Shown: piece by piece, positions 33,358-44,696 of the stretch
How the letters are laid out: each line of letters opens with the position of its first letter
How positions within the stretch are numbered: the first letter of the stretch is position 1
Assembly: GCA_017467885.1 (NCBI GenBank)
Contig: JAFUKC010000005.1
Coordinates: 1 to 60,493 of the forward strand
Source: Bacteroidaceae bacterium
GTDB taxonomy: Bacteria > Bacteroidota > Bacteroidia > Bacteroidales > Bacteroidaceae
Direction of reading: 5' to 3'
Length of the DNA: 60,493 nt
Translations under genes and position numbers: made by a program
The notes under the pieces: model-generated
The model's input: the letters and a program-made list of their open reading frames with translations, nothing else
Database searches by the model: none
Told to the model about the DNA's origin: nothing

Positions 33358-33698
33358 TAGAATTTAAGCCCACCATTACGTGCAGCATCAGCCACCTCTT
33401 TTACTCTCCCGTGGTAAAGATAACCGTTACGATCGAAGACAACAGTTGTTATACCTGCCTCTTGCGCCTTCTTAGCGATTAATTCACCTACTTTAGCAGC
33501 CTGCTCTTTCTTGGGCATAGCCTCAAGACCGAGAGAAGATGCTGCAGCCAATGTGCGACCGGTCTGGTCGTTAATTATCTGAACATAGATTTGCTTATTG
33601 CTGCGGAATACGCTCATACGAGGACGCTCAGCAACACCATACACCTTATTGCGTACTCTGTACTTAATCTTTGTACGTCTTTCTATTTTTGTAGTCAT
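33357..33698 (-). CDS. rplR: 50S ribosomal protein uL18
   Basis: 113 aa. [39 protein letters not shown] and the C-terminal [20 protein letters not shown] identify it. Binds 5S rRNA with uL5. 19 nt after rplF; its stop touches the first possible start of rpsE. Confidence 0.98.
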   Translation of the reverse strand: MTTKIERRTKIKYRVRNKVYGVAERPRMSVFRSNKQIYVQIINDQTGRTLAAASSLGLEAMPKKEQAAKVGELIAKKAQEAGITTVVFDRNGYLYHGRVKEVADAARNGGLKF

Positions 33699-33717
33699 AT
33701 GCTTACGATTTTACTAA

Positions 33718-34296
33718 TTATTTTGCACCGGCCGATTTACCTGACTTGCGACGAATAACCTCGCCAACAAATTTAACGCCCTTACCTTTGTAAGGCTCAG
33801 GTTTGCGGAATGAGCGTATTTTAGCACAAATCAGTCCCAACAACTGCTTGTCGCACGATTCCAAAATGATAAGAGGGTTTTTATTTCTCTCCGATTTTGT
33901 CTCGATTTTAACCTCTGCGGGGAACTGCATATAAATAGGGTGAGTGTAACCAAGCAGCAACTCTATAGCATTGTTGGGTTTGTCGTTCACACGATAACCT
34001 ACGCCGACGAGCTCAAGCTCCTTTTTAAAACCGGTAGAAACACCGATTACCATATTGTTTACAAGTGCTCTGTAAAGACCATGATATGCGTGCTCTTGCT
34101 TTGTAGCCTGCTCGATAGTCTTGCCACCGGCATAACCGAATGTTACATTACCATCCTCAACCTTAACTTCGATTGAAGCATCTACCTGCTGCGAGAGTTC
34201 GCCTTTAGGACCTTTTACAGTTACCACGTTATCATCACTTACTGTGATTGTAACTTTCTCGGGGATACTAATAGGTAATTTACCAATTCTAGACAT
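33718..34296 (-). CDS. rplF: 50S ribosomal protein uL6
   Basis: 192 aa, two similar domains. The first holds SRIGKLPISIPEKVTI and VKGPKGELS, and the second ends in KPEPYKGKGVKFVGEVIRRKSGKS (seen in parts at residues about 163-188). Near the GTPase centre. The 192-residue length is a few residues above the E. coli protein (177) but normal in the phylum. 18 nt before rpsH. Confidence 0.98.
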   Translation of the reverse strand: MSRIGKLPISIPEKVTITVSDDNVVTVKGPKGELSQQVDASIEVKVEDGNVTFGYAGGKTIEQATKQEHAYHGLYRALVNNMVIGVSTGFKKELELVGVGYRVNDKPNNAIELLLGYTHPIYMQFPAEVKIETKSERNKNPLIILESCDKQLLGLICAKIRSFRKPEPYKGKGVKFVGEVIRRKSGKSAGAK

Positions 34297-34314
34297 TGCT
34301 CAATTCCTCCTCTA

Positions 34315-34710
34315 TTAGTAGACATAGCAGAGAACCTCGCCACCGATTTTAGCAGCAGCTGCCTCCTTGTCCGTCATTACACCTTTGGATGTCGACAAAA
34401 TAGCGATACCCAATCCATTAATCACTCTGGGCATATTCTTGTATCCCGTATAACGACGCAAACCGGGTGAAGAAACACGAACCAAGTTCTTGATTGCGTT
34501 CACCTTGTTTACTGCATCGTACTTCAAGGCAACTTTGATAGTGCCTTGAGGGCCATCTTCTACAAACTTGTAATTCAAGATGTAACCCTTCTCAAAGAGG
34601 ATCTTTGTAATCTCCTTCTTGAGGTTAGAGGCAGGAATTTCAACCACTCTGTGCTTTGCTTGAATGGCATTTCTCAACCTCGTCAAATAATCTGCAATAG
34701 GATCTGTCAT
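34315..34710 (-). CDS. rpsH: 30S ribosomal protein uS8
   Basis: 131 aa. TDPIADYLTRLRNAIQAKH at the start and GLGIAILSTSKGVMTDKEA near the end are the family marks. Central 16S binder; in E. coli it represses the spc operon by binding its mRNA, which might also apply here. A 60-nt gap precedes it after rpsN. Confidence 0.98.
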   Translation of the reverse strand: MTDPIADYLTRLRNAIQAKHRVVEIPASNLKKEITKILFEKGYILNYKFVEDGPQGTIKVALKYDAVNKVNAIKNLVRVSSPGLRRYTGYKNMPRVINGLGIAILSTSKGVMTDKEAAAAKIGGEVLCYVY

Positions 34711-34770
34711 AAAAATTAATTTTAAATTAATCAGGACTACCCTGACAATATTAATAAAACACTCTATAAT

Positions 34771-35070
34771 TTACCAACTTGCTTTTCTTACACCGGGGAT
34801 AAGACCCTTAGATGCCATCTCGCGGAACTGAATACGCGAAATTCCGAAAAGACGGATATAACCCTTGGGACGACCTGTCAACTTGCAACGGTTATGCATG
34901 CGGATAGGGTTAGAGTTCAAGGGAAGATCCTGCAACTTACGTGCAGCTTCGTATGCCTCTTCGGGTGTACCCGTATTAACGATATTCTTCAAAGCGGCAC
35001 GTTTTGCTGCATATTTCTTGGCCAATTTTGCTCGTTTAACCTCACGAGCTTTCATTGATTCTTTTGCCAT
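34771..35070 (-). CDS. rpsN: 30S ribosomal protein uS14, long zinc-free form
   Basis: 99 aa. [20 protein letters not shown], then [20 protein letters not shown] and the C-terminal [18 protein letters not shown]. This is the long form without the CxxC zinc knuckle of the short ~61-aa form. Only 3 nt after rplE. Confidence 0.98.
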   Translation of the reverse strand: MAKESMKAREVKRAKLAKKYAAKRAALKNIVNTGTPEEAYEAARKLQDLPLNSNPIRMHNRCKLTGRPKGYIRLFGISRIQFREMASKGLIPGVRKASW

Positions 35071-35073
35071 AGT

Positions 35074-35631
35074 TTACGAATTTTTAGCATTTTTAAAAGG
35101 CAATCCAAACTCTTTGAGCAGTGCATAACCCTCTTCGTCGGTCTTTGCGGTAGTAACAAAAGTAATGTTCATACCCGTAAGACGAAGGATGTTATCGATG
35201 TTTATCTCGGGGAAGATAATCTGCTCCTTGATACCCAATGAGTAGTTTCCGTTACCATCGAACTTACTCTCGATACCTTTGAAGTCGCGGATACGGGGCA
35301 ATGCAACACGTACCAAACGCTCGAGGAACTCGTACATACGCTCACGACGCAATGTTACCATAACACCGATAGGCATCTTTTTACGCAACTTGAAGTTTGA
35401 AATATCCTTGCGAGATACAGTAGCTACGGCCTTCTGACCTGTAATTGCTGATACCTCGTTAATTGCAACGTCAATAATCTTCTTGTCCTGAGTCGCTGCA
35501 CCAAGACCCTCGTTGATAACGATTTTCTTAAGTACAGGTACCTGCATGGGCGAAGAGTAGTTGAACTGCTTCATCAAAGCCGGAGCAATACGCTCGGCAT
35601 ATTCTTTTTTAAGGCTGGCTGTATTACTCAT
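35074..35631 (-). CDS. rplE: 50S ribosomal protein uL5
   Basis: 185 aa. Motifs [37 protein letters not shown] (in parts) and ISLGIKEQ-type [15 protein letters not shown]. Holds 5S rRNA and contacts uS13. Its start overlaps the rplX stop by 1 nt, so translation is coupled. Confidence 0.98.
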   Translation of the reverse strand: MSNTASLKKEYAERIAPALMKQFNYSSPMQVPVLKKIVINEGLGAATQDKKIIDVAINEVSAITGQKAVATVSRKDISNFKLRKKMPIGVMVTLRRERMYEFLERLVRVALPRIRDFKGIESKFDGNGNYSLGIKEQIIFPEINIDNILRLTGMNITFVTTAKTDEEGYALLKEFGLPFKNAKNS

Positions 35632-35951
35632 TATTTAATCTCCTCTCCTGATTTTTTAGCATAACGGACTTTCACGCCTTCCTCATTAACCTTACGTCCG
35701 ATACGGGTTGCCTTACCCGATTTGGGATCGATGTGGTTGAGGTTAGAAACATGAATTGAAGCCTCTTGTTTTACAATACCTCCGTGGGGATTCTTTGCGT
35801 TGGGTTTCGTACTCTTCGAAACCATGTTAACGCCTTCAACGATGGCACGATCTTTCTCAACGATAACCTTCAAAACCTTACCGGTCTTGCCTTTATCCTC
35901 GCCGGAGTTCACAATAACCATGTCACCTTTTTTGATATGTAATTTCTTCAT
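35631..35951 (-). CDS. rplX: 50S ribosomal protein uL24
   Basis: 106 aa. KOW motif [20 protein letters not shown] (residues 8-27) followed by [13 protein letters not shown]. Initiates 50S assembly and sits by the exit tunnel. 19 nt after rplN. Confidence 0.98.
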   Translation of the reverse strand: MKKLHIKKGDMVIVNSGEDKGKTGKVLKVIVEKDRAIVEGVNMVSKSTKPNAKNPHGGIVKQEASIHVSNLNHIDPKSGKATRIGRKVNEEGVKVRYAKKSGEEIK

Positions 35952-35970
35952 TACTTCAAATTTTTAAATA

Positions 35971-36339
35971 TTAAAGTACCTCCGGCGCCAAAGATACAAC
36001 CTTTGTGAAGTCGGTTGCACGAAGTTCGCGAGCTACCGGACCAAAGATACGGCTACCGCGCATTTCGCCGGCGTTATTAAGTAGAATGCAGGCATTGTCA
36101 TCAAAACGGATATATGAACCGTCCTGACGGCGAACCTCTTTTTTAGTACGAACAATAAGAGCTTTAGAAACAGCTCCTTTCTTCATATCGCTCGAGGGGA
36201 TTACGCTTTTTACAGCTACAACGATGATATCCCCCACAGAAGCATAGCGGCGACGTGTACCACCGAGTACACGGATACACAAAGCCTCCTTTGCACCGCT
36301 ATTATCACATACTGTAAGTCTTGATTCAACCTGTATCAT
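35971..36339 (-). CDS. rplN: 50S ribosomal protein uL14
   Basis: 122 aa. [20 protein letters not shown] and the C-terminal [13 protein letters not shown] are diagnostic. Forms an intersubunit bridge and is the binding site of silencing factor RsfS. Follows rpsQ by 2 nt. Confidence 0.98.
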   Translation of the reverse strand: MIQVESRLTVCDNSGAKEALCIRVLGGTRRRYASVGDIIVVAVKSVIPSSDMKKGAVSKALIVRTKKEVRRQDGSYIRFDDNACILLNNAGEMRGSRIFGPVARELRATDFTKVVSLAPEVL

Positions 36340-36341
36340 AA

Positions 36342-36599
36342 TTACTTAACTTTTTCGATGATTTCTACTAATCTCCATCTCTTTGTCTTGCTCAAAGGAC
36401 GAGTCTCCATAATACGAACTGTATCACCTATCGAGCACTCGTTTTTCTCATCGTGTACATGATACTTCTTGGTTCTGCTCACGAATTTACCATAGATGGG
36501 GTGTTTCTCTTTAAATTTAGCGGCAACAGTGATAGTTTTATCCATTTTATTGCTCAAAACTATACCTGTACGCTCTTTTCTTAAATTTCTTACTTCCAT
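36342..36599 (-). CDS. rpsQ: 30S ribosomal protein uS17
   Basis: 85 aa, one OB fold. [20 protein letters not shown] and [21 protein letters not shown]. Primary 16S rRNA binder at the 5' domain. Gaps of 9 nt to rpmC and 2 nt to rplN. Confidence 0.98.
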   Translation of the reverse strand: MEVRNLRKERTGIVLSNKMDKTITVAAKFKEKHPIYGKFVSRTKKYHVHDEKNECSIGDTVRIMETRPLSKTKRWRLVEIIEKVK

Positions 36600-36608
36600 A
36601 GGTTGCTC

Positions 36609-36806
36609 TTATTTTTGATTTAATTCGCGAGAACGCAATTCACTCTTCATACGTGCAATATCGCGACGTGCCACTTTCAACTGTCCGGGGTTCTCCATAG
36701 GTGAAATCGCGTGATTCAGTCTCATTTGAGCATAACGTGCAACTTCAGTCTCCACTCTTTCTTTGAGCTCGGCTGTAGAGAGCTCTCTAATTTCTGCTAT
36801 CTTCAT
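36609..36806 (-). CDS. rpmC: 50S ribosomal protein uL29
   Basis: 65 aa, two helices: MKIAEIRELSTAELKERVE and LKVARRDIARMKSELRSREL. At the tunnel exit, where it helps dock SRP and trigger factor. 8 nt after rplP. Confidence 0.97.
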   Translation of the reverse strand: MKIAEIRELSTAELKERVETEVARYAQMRLNHAISPMENPGQLKVARRDIARMKSELRSRELNQK

Positions 36807-36814
36807 AATTATGC

Positions 36815-37240
36815 TTAATTTTGAGCGTCGTAATCGCGTCTAACAATAAATTTAGTTGTAACAGGAAGTTTTTGAGCTGCAAGACGCAAAGCCTCTTTTG
36901 CAATCTCGTATGATACTCCCTCTACCTCAATTAAGATACGTCCCGGAGTAACGGGGAATACAAATCCTTCGGGATCTCCCTTACCTTTACCCATACGTAC
37001 GTCGGCAGGCTTGCGAGTGATAGGTTTATCGGGGAAAATACGAATCCATATCTGACCTTGACGCTGCATGTAACGGGTTACCGCAATACGAGCAGCCTCA
37101 ATCTGACGACCGTTCAACCATTTATACTGCAAACACTTGATTCCGAAAGAACCGAATGCAAGCTGATTTCCTCTTTGAGCGAAACCTTTGGTTACACCAT
37201 GCTGCACTCTTCTATATTTTGTCTTTTTAGGCTGTAACAT
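36815..37240 (-). CDS. rplP: 50S ribosomal protein uL16
   Basis: 141 aa. [38 protein letters not shown] and [19 protein letters not shown]. Organises the tRNA-binding A and P sites of 23S rRNA. The Arg modified by the oxygenase RoxA in E. coli (position 81) is retained in context. 21 nt after rpsC. Confidence 0.98.
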   Translation of the reverse strand: MLQPKKTKYRRVQHGVTKGFAQRGNQLAFGSFGIKCLQYKWLNGRQIEAARIAVTRYMQRQGQIWIRIFPDKPITRKPADVRMGKGKGDPEGFVFPVTPGRILIEVEGVSYEIAKEALRLAAQKLPVTTKFIVRRDYDAQN

Positions 37241-37261
37241 AATTCTTCAAATTCAATTAGT

Positions 37262-37990
37262 TTAACGATTGTTATTCTTCTTACGTTTGAAGTTTCTTCC
37301 GCCAGCCGAGTTGTTGTTGAAACCACTCTCTTTGCTTTGTGTAAAGTTAGGAGCGAGGTCTCTCTTGTCATATATCTCACCACGGCAAATCCAAACCTTA
37401 ATACCAAGCAAACCTACTTTTGTCAAAGCCTCTGTTTGGCAATAGTCGATATCGGCACGGAAAGTATGCAAAGGAGTACGACCCTCTTTGTACATCTCCG
37501 AACGAGCCATTTCGGCTCCGTTCAAACGTCCTGAAATCTGTACTTTGATACCCTCGGCACCCATACGCATTGCATTTGCAATAGCAGTCTTGATAGCACG
37601 ACGATATGCAATCTTACCCTCTACTTGGCGTGCAATATTGTTTGCTACGATATTTGCATCCAACTCGAGTTTCTTAACCTCAAAGATATTGATTTGAATT
37701 TCCTTGTCGGTAATCTTCTTCAATTCCTCTTTCAACTTATCAACCTCTTGACCGCCCTTACCGATGATGATACCGGGTTTTGCTGTGCATACTGTGATTG
37801 TGACAAGTTTCAATGTGCGCTCGATTACAATTCGAGATACGCTGGCTTTTGCCAAACGTACATTAAGGTATTTTCTGATTTTTGAATCTTCAACCAATTC
37901 GTCACCGTAGTTCTTACCACCGTACCAGTTGGAATCCCATCCTCTGATGATACCTAATCGATTACTAATTGGATTAACCTTCTGTCCCAT
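37262..37990 (-). CDS. rpsC: 30S ribosomal protein uS3
   Basis: 242 aa. [20 protein letters not shown], a KH domain with [14 protein letters not shown] (about 73-86), and C-terminal [14 protein letters not shown]. The tail is Asn/Lys-rich (KRKKNNNR). At the mRNA entry channel. Its first 17 nt overlap the end of rplV, longer than the other overlaps in the cluster. Confidence 0.98.
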   Translation of the reverse strand: MGQKVNPISNRLGIIRGWDSNWYGGKNYGDELVEDSKIRKYLNVRLAKASVSRIVIERTLKLVTITVCTAKPGIIIGKGGQEVDKLKEELKKITDKEIQINIFEVKKLELDANIVANNIARQVEGKIAYRRAIKTAIANAMRMGAEGIKVQISGRLNGAEMARSEMYKEGRTPLHTFRADIDYCQTEALTKVGLLGIKVWICRGEIYDKRDLAPNFTQSKESGFNNNSAGGRNFKRKKNNNR

Positions 37991-38408
37991 TGCTTTCTAC
38001 GTTTAGATTGTCATTACTTACTTTTGTATCCACATAAATTGTCAAGTGGTTGGAACGCTTACGAATTCTATATCCACGACCCTGGGGTGCAGGACGCATG
38101 CGATAGAGTGTACGTGCCTCATCTACAAATATCTGCGAGATATAAAGCTCGCCATTCTCAGCTTTACGCTCGTTTTTCTGCTCCCAATTCGCGATAGCCG
38201 AACGCAACAGTTTCTCAACGTTGACAGATGCAGCCTTTGTCGAAAATTTCAGGACGCCAAGTGCACGGCCCACTTCCATTCCGCGAACCATGTCGGCAAC
38301 AAGGCGCATTTTGCGAGGCGAAGAAGGGATATCTTTCGCACTGGCAAAATACAGACTTTTGCGAGCCTCTTTTTTCTTGTCAGCAGCTAATTTTTTTCTT
38401 GCTCCCAT
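37974..38408 (-). CDS. rplV: 50S ribosomal protein uL22
   Basis: 144 aa. [21 protein letters not shown] and the tunnel-lining hairpin [19 protein letters not shown] (residues about 104-122). The C-terminal ~15 residues ([14 protein letters not shown]) extend past the usual end and cover the rpsC start, giving a 17-nt overlap. Loop changes in this protein can affect macrolide binding; none can be judged here. Confidence 0.98.
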   Translation of the reverse strand: MGARKKLAADKKKEARKSLYFASAKDIPSSPRKMRLVADMVRGMEVGRALGVLKFSTKAASVNVEKLLRSAIANWEQKNERKAENGELYISQIFVDEARTLYRMRPAPQGRGYRIRKRSNHLTIYVDTKVSNDNLNVESNGTEG

Positions 38409-38446
38409 TATAATTATTTATTTAATTTCATTTGTTAAATACCTGA

Positions 38447-38716
38447 TTACTTTTTACGGTTACCCGAGTGACCACGGAAAGTACGTGTGGGGGCAAACTC
38501 GCCCAACTTATGACCTACCATGTTCTCTGTAATGTAAACAGGGATAAATTTATTACCGTTATGAACAGCTATAGTGTGTCCCACAAAATCGGGAGAAATC
38601 ATAGAAGCACGAGCCCAAGACTTGATGACCGATTTCTTACCGCTCTCGTTCATGGCAAGCACTTTGCTCTCCAATTTTACATTGATATACGGACCTTTTT
38701 TTAATGAACGACTCAT
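38447..38716 (-). CDS. rpsS: 30S ribosomal protein uS19
   Basis: 89 aa. [19 protein letters not shown] and [21 protein letters not shown]. In the head of the 30S subunit with uS13. 24 nt after rplB, 38 nt before rplV. Confidence 0.98.
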   Translation of the reverse strand: MSRSLKKGPYINVKLESKVLAMNESGKKSVIKSWARASMISPDFVGHTIAVHNGNKFIPVYITENMVGHKLGEFAPTRTFRGHSGNRKK

Positions 38717-38740
38717 ATTATTTCAAAAATTTCCTTATTA

Positions 38741-39565
38741 TTACTTCTTTCTTCTCTCAATAATGTACTTAGACGACTGCTTCTTGGGTGCACGAGTCTT
38801 AAGACCTTTAGAGTACAAGCCCTTACGAGATCTAGGATGACCTCCGGAAGCACGACCTTCACCACCACCCATCGGGTGATCAACAGGGTTCATAACAACA
38901 CCGCGGTTGTGAGGACGACGACCCAACCAACGAGAACGACCGGCTTTACCCGAACTCTCGAGAGCATGATCTGAGTTACCTACAGTACCGATTGTTGCAC
39001 GACAAGTGCTGAGGATACGACGAACCTCGCCCGAAGGCAATTTTATTACACAGTAGTTATCCTCGCGAGATACAATCTGAGCAAAGTTACCGGCCGAACG
39101 AACCAAAGCGGCACCTTGTCCGGGACGAAGCTCTATATTGTGTACTACAGTACCTATAGGAATTGCCTTCAAAGGAAGAGCGTTACCAACCTCGGGTGCT
39201 GCGTCTGCACCTGACATCAGAACTGTGCCAACCTGCAAACCATTAGGAGCAATTATATAACTCTTTTCGCCATCAGCATAATAAAGCAGGGCGATACGAG
39301 CCGAACGGTTCGGATCGTACTCGATACTTTTTACTGTAGCGGGAACACCATCTTTGTTACGCTTGAAATCGATAAATCTGAATTTACGTTTATGACCACC
39401 GCCACGATAGCGCATTGTCATTTTACCGGTGTTGTTACGACCACCGGTTGAACGTTTTCCGGTTACAAGCGATTTCTCTGGTACCACAGCAGTGATTTCA
39501 TCGAAGGTACCAATAATCTTATGTCTTTGGCCCGGTGTTGTAGGCTTAAATTTACGTACTGCCAT
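38741..39565 (-). CDS. rplB: 50S ribosomal protein uL2
   Basis: 274 aa. N-terminal [16 protein letters not shown], central [19 protein letters not shown] and the peptidyl-transferase loop [20 protein letters not shown] with the conserved His. Essential for subunit joining. 8 nt after rplW. Confidence 0.98.
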   Translation of the reverse strand: MAVRKFKPTTPGQRHKIIGTFDEITAVVPEKSLVTGKRSTGGRNNTGKMTMRYRGGGHKRKFRFIDFKRNKDGVPATVKSIEYDPNRSARIALLYYADGEKSYIIAPNGLQVGTVLMSGADAAPEVGNALPLKAIPIGTVVHNIELRPGQGAALVRSAGNFAQIVSREDNYCVIKLPSGEVRRILSTCRATIGTVGNSDHALESSGKAGRSRWLGRRPHNRGVVMNPVDHPMGGGEGRASGGHPRSRKGLYSKGLKTRAPKKQSSKYIIERRKK

Positions 39566-39573
39566 CTTCTTTA

Positions 39574-39864
39574 TTAAATGTTACTATAAAAATCAATTGT
39601 ATCGCCCTCTTTAAGTGTGACGATAGCTTTTTTCACAGCGTTTGTACGGCCTTTCACAAAGCCTGCTTTAGTGTAACGGCTCTTATTCTTGCCCGAGTAG
39701 TTTGCAGTATTCACATCTACTACTGTTACATTGTACATCGCCTCAATCTCTTTCTTTATAACCAACTTGTTAGCATCGGGACGAACAATAAATCCGAAAC
39801 GATTAAACTTGTCGGTAATTTTAGTCATCTTCTCTGTGACTAATGGTTTAATCAATACTCCCAT
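39574..39864 (-). CDS. rplW: 50S ribosomal protein uL23
   Basis: 96 aa. [20 protein letters not shown] and the [21 protein letters not shown] loop (in parts). At the tunnel exit, the main docking site of trigger factor and SRP. 3 nt after rplD. Confidence 0.97.
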   Translation of the reverse strand: MGVLIKPLVTEKMTKITDKFNRFGFIVRPDANKLVIKKEIEAMYNVTVVDVNTANYSGKNKSRYTKAGFVKGRTNAVKKAIVTLKEGDTIDFYSNI

Positions 39865-39867
39865 TGT

Positions 39868-40509
39868 TTACGCCTCCTTGCTATTGGTTAAAGTATTATT
39901 AATAATTTCAAGGGAACCTTCGGTCACAACCAAAACATCCGCGTTCATAATACCATAAGTATGTATGTCCGTGGCTGTTGCAACTTCTGTTCTCTTCAGA
40001 TTACGAGCTGACAAATATACTGCTTTATTGTTAGAGGGCAAAACAAACAGCTGTTTTCTTTCAGAAATATTAAGTTTATTTAACATCTCAACAAAAGATT
40101 TTGTGCTGGGAGCCTCATAGTTGAAATCCTCAAGAACAATAATCGCATTCTCGATAGCCTTTTGTGAAAGCGCAGATTTGCGAGCAAGTTGCTTAACTTT
40201 CTTGTTAAGTTTGAAACGGTAATCACGAGGTTTAGGACCGAATACGCGAGCACCACCTACCAACAAGGGTGAGTTGATATCACCACGTCGAGCACCACCG
40301 CCACCTTTCTGACGACCGAGCTTACGTGTTGAACCCGACATTTCGCTTCTCTCCTTCGATTTGTGTGTTCCCTGACGCTGGTTGGCAAGGTACTGTCTAA
40401 CATCCATGTAAACTACATGCTCGTTAGGCTGAATGCCGAAGATAGATTCGTCTAACGTAACCTTTCTTCCGGTGTTTTCACCATTAATATTTAATACGCT
40501 GACTTCCAT
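39868..40509 (-). CDS. rplD: 50S ribosomal protein uL4
   Basis: 213 aa. [20 protein letters not shown] at the start, [23 protein letters not shown] (tunnel loop, read in parts near 55-78), and the Rossmann-like C-terminal part. In E. coli it represses the S10 operon by attenuation. Starts 1 nt inside the rplC stop. Confidence 0.98.
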   Translation of the reverse strand: MEVSVLNINGENTGRKVTLDESIFGIQPNEHVVYMDVRQYLANQRQGTHKSKERSEMSGSTRKLGRQKGGGGARRGDINSPLLVGGARVFGPKPRDYRFKLNKKVKQLARKSALSQKAIENAIIVLEDFNYEAPSTKSFVEMLNKLNISERKQLFVLPSNNKAVYLSARNLKRTEVATATDIHTYGIMNADVLVVTEGSLEIINNTLTNSKEA

Positions 40510-41126
40510 TATTTCTCGATAATTACGATTGAACCATTGTAACCCGGAACAGAACCTTTGATAACCAAAAGATTGTGTTCAGGAATCACTTTTAAAACCT
40601 GAAGGTTGTGTGTAGTAACACGTGCGTTACCCATTTGTCCGCCCATGCGCAAGCCTTTGAATACTTTTGCGGGATAAGAACATGCACCGATAGAACCCGG
40701 CTTACGAGCTCTGTTGTGCTGACCGTGAGTAGCCTGGCCTACACCACCAAAATTGTGTCTTTTTACAACACCCTGGAAACCTCTACCTTTAGAAGTTCCA
40801 ACTACTGTAACATAAGCAGTATCTGCAAAGAGATCTACTGTTACCACATCGCCCAATTTGAGCTCTGTATCAAAATCCTTGAACTCGGCCAAGTGTCTCT
40901 TGGGAGTTACACCGGCTTTCTTGAAGTGACCGAGAAGGGGCTGCGCAACGCGGCTCTCTTTCTGATCCTGAAAACCTACCTGAACAGCTGCGTAGCCATC
41001 CTTCTCGATAGTTTTCACCTGTGTAACTGCGCAAGGACCTGCTTCGATAACAGTGCATGGTATATTCTTACCATCGGCACCGAAAACGGATGTCATTCCG
41101 ATTTTTTTTCCTAATAATCCTGGCAT
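40509..41126 (-). CDS. rplC: 50S ribosomal protein uL3
   Basis: 205 aa. [35 protein letters not shown] and [17 protein letters not shown]. Reaches the peptidyl-transferase centre; initiates 50S assembly with uL24. 36 nt after rpsJ. Confidence 0.98.
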   Translation of the reverse strand: MPGLLGKKIGMTSVFGADGKNIPCTVIEAGPCAVTQVKTIEKDGYAAVQVGFQDQKESRVAQPLLGHFKKAGVTPKRHLAEFKDFDTELKLGDVVTVDLFADTAYVTVVGTSKGRGFQGVVKRHNFGGVGQATHGQHNRARKPGSIGACSYPAKVFKGLRMGGQMGNARVTTHNLQVLKVIPEHNLLVIKGSVPGYNGSIVIIEK

Positions 41127-41162
41127 TTCAGATTGATTTAATTGATTAATAAAATTGGTTTA

Positions 41163-41468
41163 TTACACTTTAATTTCCACCTCTACACCGCTTGGCAACT
41201 CAAGCTTCATCAAAGCGTCAACAGTTTTAGCTGTAGAGCTATAGATATCTATCAGTCTCTTGAAAGAAGAGAGCTGAAACTGCTCGCGCGACTTCTTGTT
41301 AACGAAAGTAGAGCGGTTTACTGTAAAGATACGTTTGTGTGTAGGCAAAGGGATAGGACCGCTAACGATTGCACCTGTAGCCTTCACGGTTTTTACGATT
41401 TTCTCGGCAGATTTGTCTACCAAATTGTGATCGTAAGATTTCAGTTTGATTCTGATTTTCTGACTCAT
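41163..41468 (-). CDS. rpsJ: 30S ribosomal protein uS10 / NusE
   Basis: 101 aa. [38 protein letters not shown] and the C-terminal [12 protein letters not shown]. Besides its ribosomal role, it is NusE in antitermination. A 73-nt gap with a 12-bp hairpin separates it from fusA, so a partial transcription stop or RNA processing site is possible before the S10 genes. Confidence 0.98.
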   Translation of the reverse strand: MSQKIRIKLKSYDHNLVDKSAEKIVKTVKATGAIVSGPIPLPTHKRIFTVNRSTFVNKKSREQFQLSSFKRLIDIYSSTAKTVDALMKLELPSGVEVEIKV

Positions 41469-41496
41469 TTTATTTATTGATTAATAGTTTATAATT

Positions 41497-41532
41497 GCCT
41501 GTCGGTTAAGAGTCATTCGCTAACCGACAGGC
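41497..41532. other. Hairpin between fusA and rpsJ
   Basis: 12-bp perfect arms GCCTGTCGGTTA/TAACCGACAGGC with a 12-nt loop, ten bases after the fusA stop. No T tract on the minus strand, so it fits an intercistronic processing or attenuation element better than a full terminator. Confidence 0.6.
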
Positions 41533-41541
41533 TGATTGTTT

Positions 41542-43635
41542 TTACTTTTTAAGCTCTTCCAAAATTGTTTTGGTGAGTGACGCACTAACCTGCTCGTGGT
41601 GGTCATAAACCATCGAAGATGTAGCACGACCCGATGTAATGGTACGCAAAGATGTCACATAACCGAACATTTCTGCAAGGGGAACCATCGCCTTAACGAT
41701 ACGTGCACCGGTACGGCTTGTCTCGAAACCTTGTACCAAACCGCGACGCTTGTTCAAGTCGGCGATAACATCACCCATGCTCTCCTCGGGAGTAACAACC
41801 TCAAGCTTCATCACAGGCTCCAAGAGTACGGGATTTGCCTTCTGACAAGCATTCTTGTATGCCTGGATAGCACAAACCTCGAACGAAAGCTGGTCAGAGT
41901 CTACAGGGTGGAAACCACCATCCAACAAAGTAACCTTCAACGACTCCATAGGATATCCTGCAAGTACACCGGCTTTAAGAGCTGTCTGGAAACCTTTCTG
42001 AACAGAGGGGATAAACTCCTTGGGAACATTACCACCCTTAACCTCGTTAAGGAACTGCAAGTTACCCTCTTTGAAATCCTCATCTGCAGGGCCGACAGAA
42101 ACAACGATGTTTGCATATTTACCCTTACCACCGGTCTGTTTCTTGTATGTCTCGTTAACCTGAACCGTACCTGTGATAGCCTCCTTATAGCTAACCTGGG
42201 GACGTCCCTGATTACACTCAACATTAAACTCACGTTTAAGACGGTCGATGATAATCTCCAAGTGAAGCTCACCCATACCCGAGATGATTGTCTGACCCGA
42301 CTGTTCGTCTGTCTTAACGGTAAATGTAGGATCCTCCTCGGCAAGTTTAGCCAAACCGTTAGCCAATTTGTCAAGGTCCTTTTGAGTTTTAGGCTCTACC
42401 GCAATAGAGATAACGGGATCGGGGAAGTCCATAGACTCAAGTATGATGGGTGCATCCTCGTCGCAAAGTGTATCTCCGGTACGAACATCCTTAAGACCGA
42501 TTACTGCACCGATATCACCGGCACCAAGCACCTCTACAGGGTTCTGTTTGTTAGAGTGCATCTGGAACATACGTGAAATACGCTCCTTGCGACCCGAACG
42601 TGTATCGAAGATGTAAGAACCGGACTCGAGTTTACCTGAATATACACGAACATATATCAGACGACCAACAAAGGGGTTTGTAGCAATCTTGAAGACGAGA
42701 GCCGATGTCTTGTCATCCTCACTGGGCTTACGGACTTCCATCTCATCTGTTTTGGGATTCATACCCTCAACTGCAGCAGTGTCGAGCGGTGAAGGCAAGA
42801 ACGCACAGACAAAGTCGAGCAAAGGCTGAACACCTTTATTCTTGAACGAAGAACCGCAAGTCATAGGAGTAATCTCCATTGCCAAAGTACCCTTACGGAT
42901 AGCAGCAATAAGCTCTTCTTCGGTGATTGAATCGGGATCATCGAGAACCTTCATCATCAACTCTTCGTCGTAATCTGCAGCCTTCTCAAGAAGGTGCTCA
43001 CGCCACTGATTAGCTTCAGCAACCATCTCTTCGGGAATATCCTCAACTGTATAATCGAGACTGCCATCTCTGTAAACAAGAGCCTTCATTCTGATGAGGT
43101 CAACCACACCAAGGAATTTCTCTTCTGCACCGATAGGAATTGTTACGGGACAGGGATTTGCTCCAAGAATCTCCTTCATCTGACGCATTACAGAGAAGAA
43201 GTCCGCACCGGAACGGTCCATTTTGTTTACATATGCAATACGAGGAACGTTATACTTGTCAGCCTGACGCCAAACTGTCTCAGACTGAGGCTCAACACCA
43301 CCTACAGCACAGAAAGCAGCGATAGCACCGTCGAGAACGCGCAAAGAACGCTCTACTTCGGCTGTAAAGTCTACGTGTCCCGGAGTGTCAATCAAGTTAA
43401 ACTTATACTGGGTACCTTTCCAATTCCAGAATGTTGTTGTAGCAGCAGAAGTAATTGTAATACCACGCTCCTGCTCCTGCTCCATCCAGTCCATAGTGGC
43501 AGCACCGTCATGAACCTCACCAATTTTGTGAGACAAGCCGGTGTAATACAAAATACGCTCCGATGTGGTAGTCTTACCGGCATCGATGTGAGCACTAATA
43601 CCGATATTACGGGTAAATTGAAGTTCGTGTGCCAT
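41542..43635 (-). CDS. fusA: Elongation factor G
   Basis: 697 aa, normal for EF-G. The GTPase domain has AHIDAGKTT (15-23), [22 protein letters not shown] and NKMDRSG; domains II-V follow, with [18 protein letters not shown] and the C-terminal [16 protein letters not shown]. Drives translocation. It follows rpsG by 19 nt. No tuf gene follows it, unlike in proteobacterial str operons. Confidence 0.97.
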   Translation of the reverse strand: MAHELQFTRNIGISAHIDAGKTTTSERILYYTGLSHKIGEVHDGAATMDWMEQEQERGITITSAATTTFWNWKGTQYKFNLIDTPGHVDFTAEVERSLRVLDGAIAAFCAVGGVEPQSETVWRQADKYNVPRIAYVNKMDRSGADFFSVMRQMKEILGANPCPVTIPIGAEEKFLGVVDLIRMKALVYRDGSLDYTVEDIPEEMVAEANQWREHLLEKAADYDEELMMKVLDDPDSITEEELIAAIRKGTLAMEITPMTCGSSFKNKGVQPLLDFVCAFLPSPLDTAAVEGMNPKTDEMEVRKPSEDDKTSALVFKIATNPFVGRLIYVRVYSGKLESGSYIFDTRSGRKERISRMFQMHSNKQNPVEVLGAGDIGAVIGLKDVRTGDTLCDEDAPIILESMDFPDPVISIAVEPKTQKDLDKLANGLAKLAEEDPTFTVKTDEQSGQTIISGMGELHLEIIIDRLKREFNVECNQGRPQVSYKEAITGTVQVNETYKKQTGGKGKYANIVVSVGPADEDFKEGNLQFLNEVKGGNVPKEFIPSVQKGFQTALKAGVLAGYPMESLKVTLLDGGFHPVDSDQLSFEVCAIQAYKNACQKANPVLLEPVMKLEVVTPEESMGDVIADLNKRRGLVQGFETSRTGARIVKAMVPLAEMFGYVTSLRTITSGRATSSMVYDHHEQVSASLTKTILEELKK

Positions 43636-43654
43636 CTTCTTATACTGTTACAGA

Positions 43655-44131
43655 TTAGAAACGGAAATGTGCAAAAGCACGGTTAGCCTCAGCCATACGA
43701 TGCATATCCTCTTTACGTTTGAATGCACCACCCTGGTTGTTATAAGCATCCATAATCTCGTTGCAGAGTTTCTCCGACATAGATTTGCCACCGCGTTTAC
43801 GAGCGAACAGAATCATGTTTTTCATCGAGATAGACTCTTTACGGTCGGGACGAATTTCAGTAGGAACCTGGAAGGTTGCACCTCCGATACGACGAGATTT
43901 TACCTCTACTTTGGGAGTAACATTCTCCAAAGCCTGTTTCCATATTTCAAGAGGAGTTTTCTCTTCGTTCTTCATTTTAGCGCCAACCAACTCGAGCGCA
44001 CCATAGAAGATTGTGTACGAAACGTTTTTCTTTCCGTCATACATCAGATGGTTAACGAATTTAGACACCATCTGATCATTGTAAACGGGATCCGGAAGGA
44101 CCACACGTTTTTTTGGTTTTGCTTTTCTCAT
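43655..44131 (-). CDS. rpsG: 30S ribosomal protein uS7
   Basis: 158 aa. [40 protein letters not shown] (in parts) and the C-terminal [11 protein letters not shown]. Binds the 3' major domain of 16S rRNA at the E site. A 184-nt gap with short inverted repeats, but no clear terminator, separates it from rpsL. Confidence 0.98.
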   Translation of the reverse strand: MRKAKPKKRVVLPDPVYNDQMVSKFVNHLMYDGKKNVSYTIFYGALELVGAKMKNEEKTPLEIWKQALENVTPKVEVKSRRIGGATFQVPTEIRPDRKESISMKNMILFARKRGGKSMSEKLCNEIMDAYNNQGGAFKRKEDMHRMAEANRAFAHFRF

Positions 44132-44315
44132 TTTGAAAATTTAATGTTTTGTTTGGGGCTGCGTTATTGCAATTCTTCAACATCTCCACCGAGATATTTA
44201 CTCAACCTTTATAACCTATCCAACAAACCAAAACGGTTATTTATATGTCTTTTTTTTTTAAATCATACCCTGTTTTAACAAGCCGGGTCAGTTCACTACA
44301 GCTTGAAAGCTCGAA

Positions 44316-44696
44316 TTACTTCTTTGCTTTAGGACGCTTTGCACCGTATTTAGAACGACGCTGTGTACGATTGGCAACACCGGCGGTATCCAAAGTACCA
44401 CGGATGATGTGATAACGTACACCGGGGAGGTCTTTTACACGACCGCCACGTACCAATACGATTGAGTGCTCCTGCAGGTTGTGACCCTCACCGGGAATGT
44501 AAGAGTTAACCTCCTTCTGGTTCGTTAAGCGAACACGAGCAACTTTTCTCATTGCAGAGTTAGGTTTTTTAGGAGTGGTTGTGTAAACACGCACACAAAC
44601 ACCGCGACGCTGCGGACAGTTGTCGAGTGCAGGCGATTTACTTTTCTCAACCAATACCTCTCTGCCTTTTCTTACTAATTGCTGAATTGTAGGCAT
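44316..44696 (-). CDS. rpsL: 30S ribosomal protein uS12
   Basis: 126 aa. [20 protein letters not shown], then [22 protein letters not shown] (in parts; Lys43-equivalent present in the TPKKPNS motif) and [14 protein letters not shown] with a wild-type Lys/Arg context of the second streptomycin-resistance site ([11 protein letters not shown]). No resistance change is obvious. First gene of the cluster, behind the promoter at 44773. Confidence 0.97.
   Translation of the reverse strand: MPTIQQLVRKGREVLVEKSKSPALDNCPQRRGVCVRVYTTTPKKPNSAMRKVARVRLTNQKEVNSYIPGEGHNLQEHSIVLVRGGRVKDLPGVRYHIIRGTLDTAGVANRTQRRSKYGAKRPKAKK

Noticed and set aside
41596..42576. 326-codon frame antisense to fusA
   Set aside because: A mirror of EF-G coding bias; low-complexity composition and no start signal.
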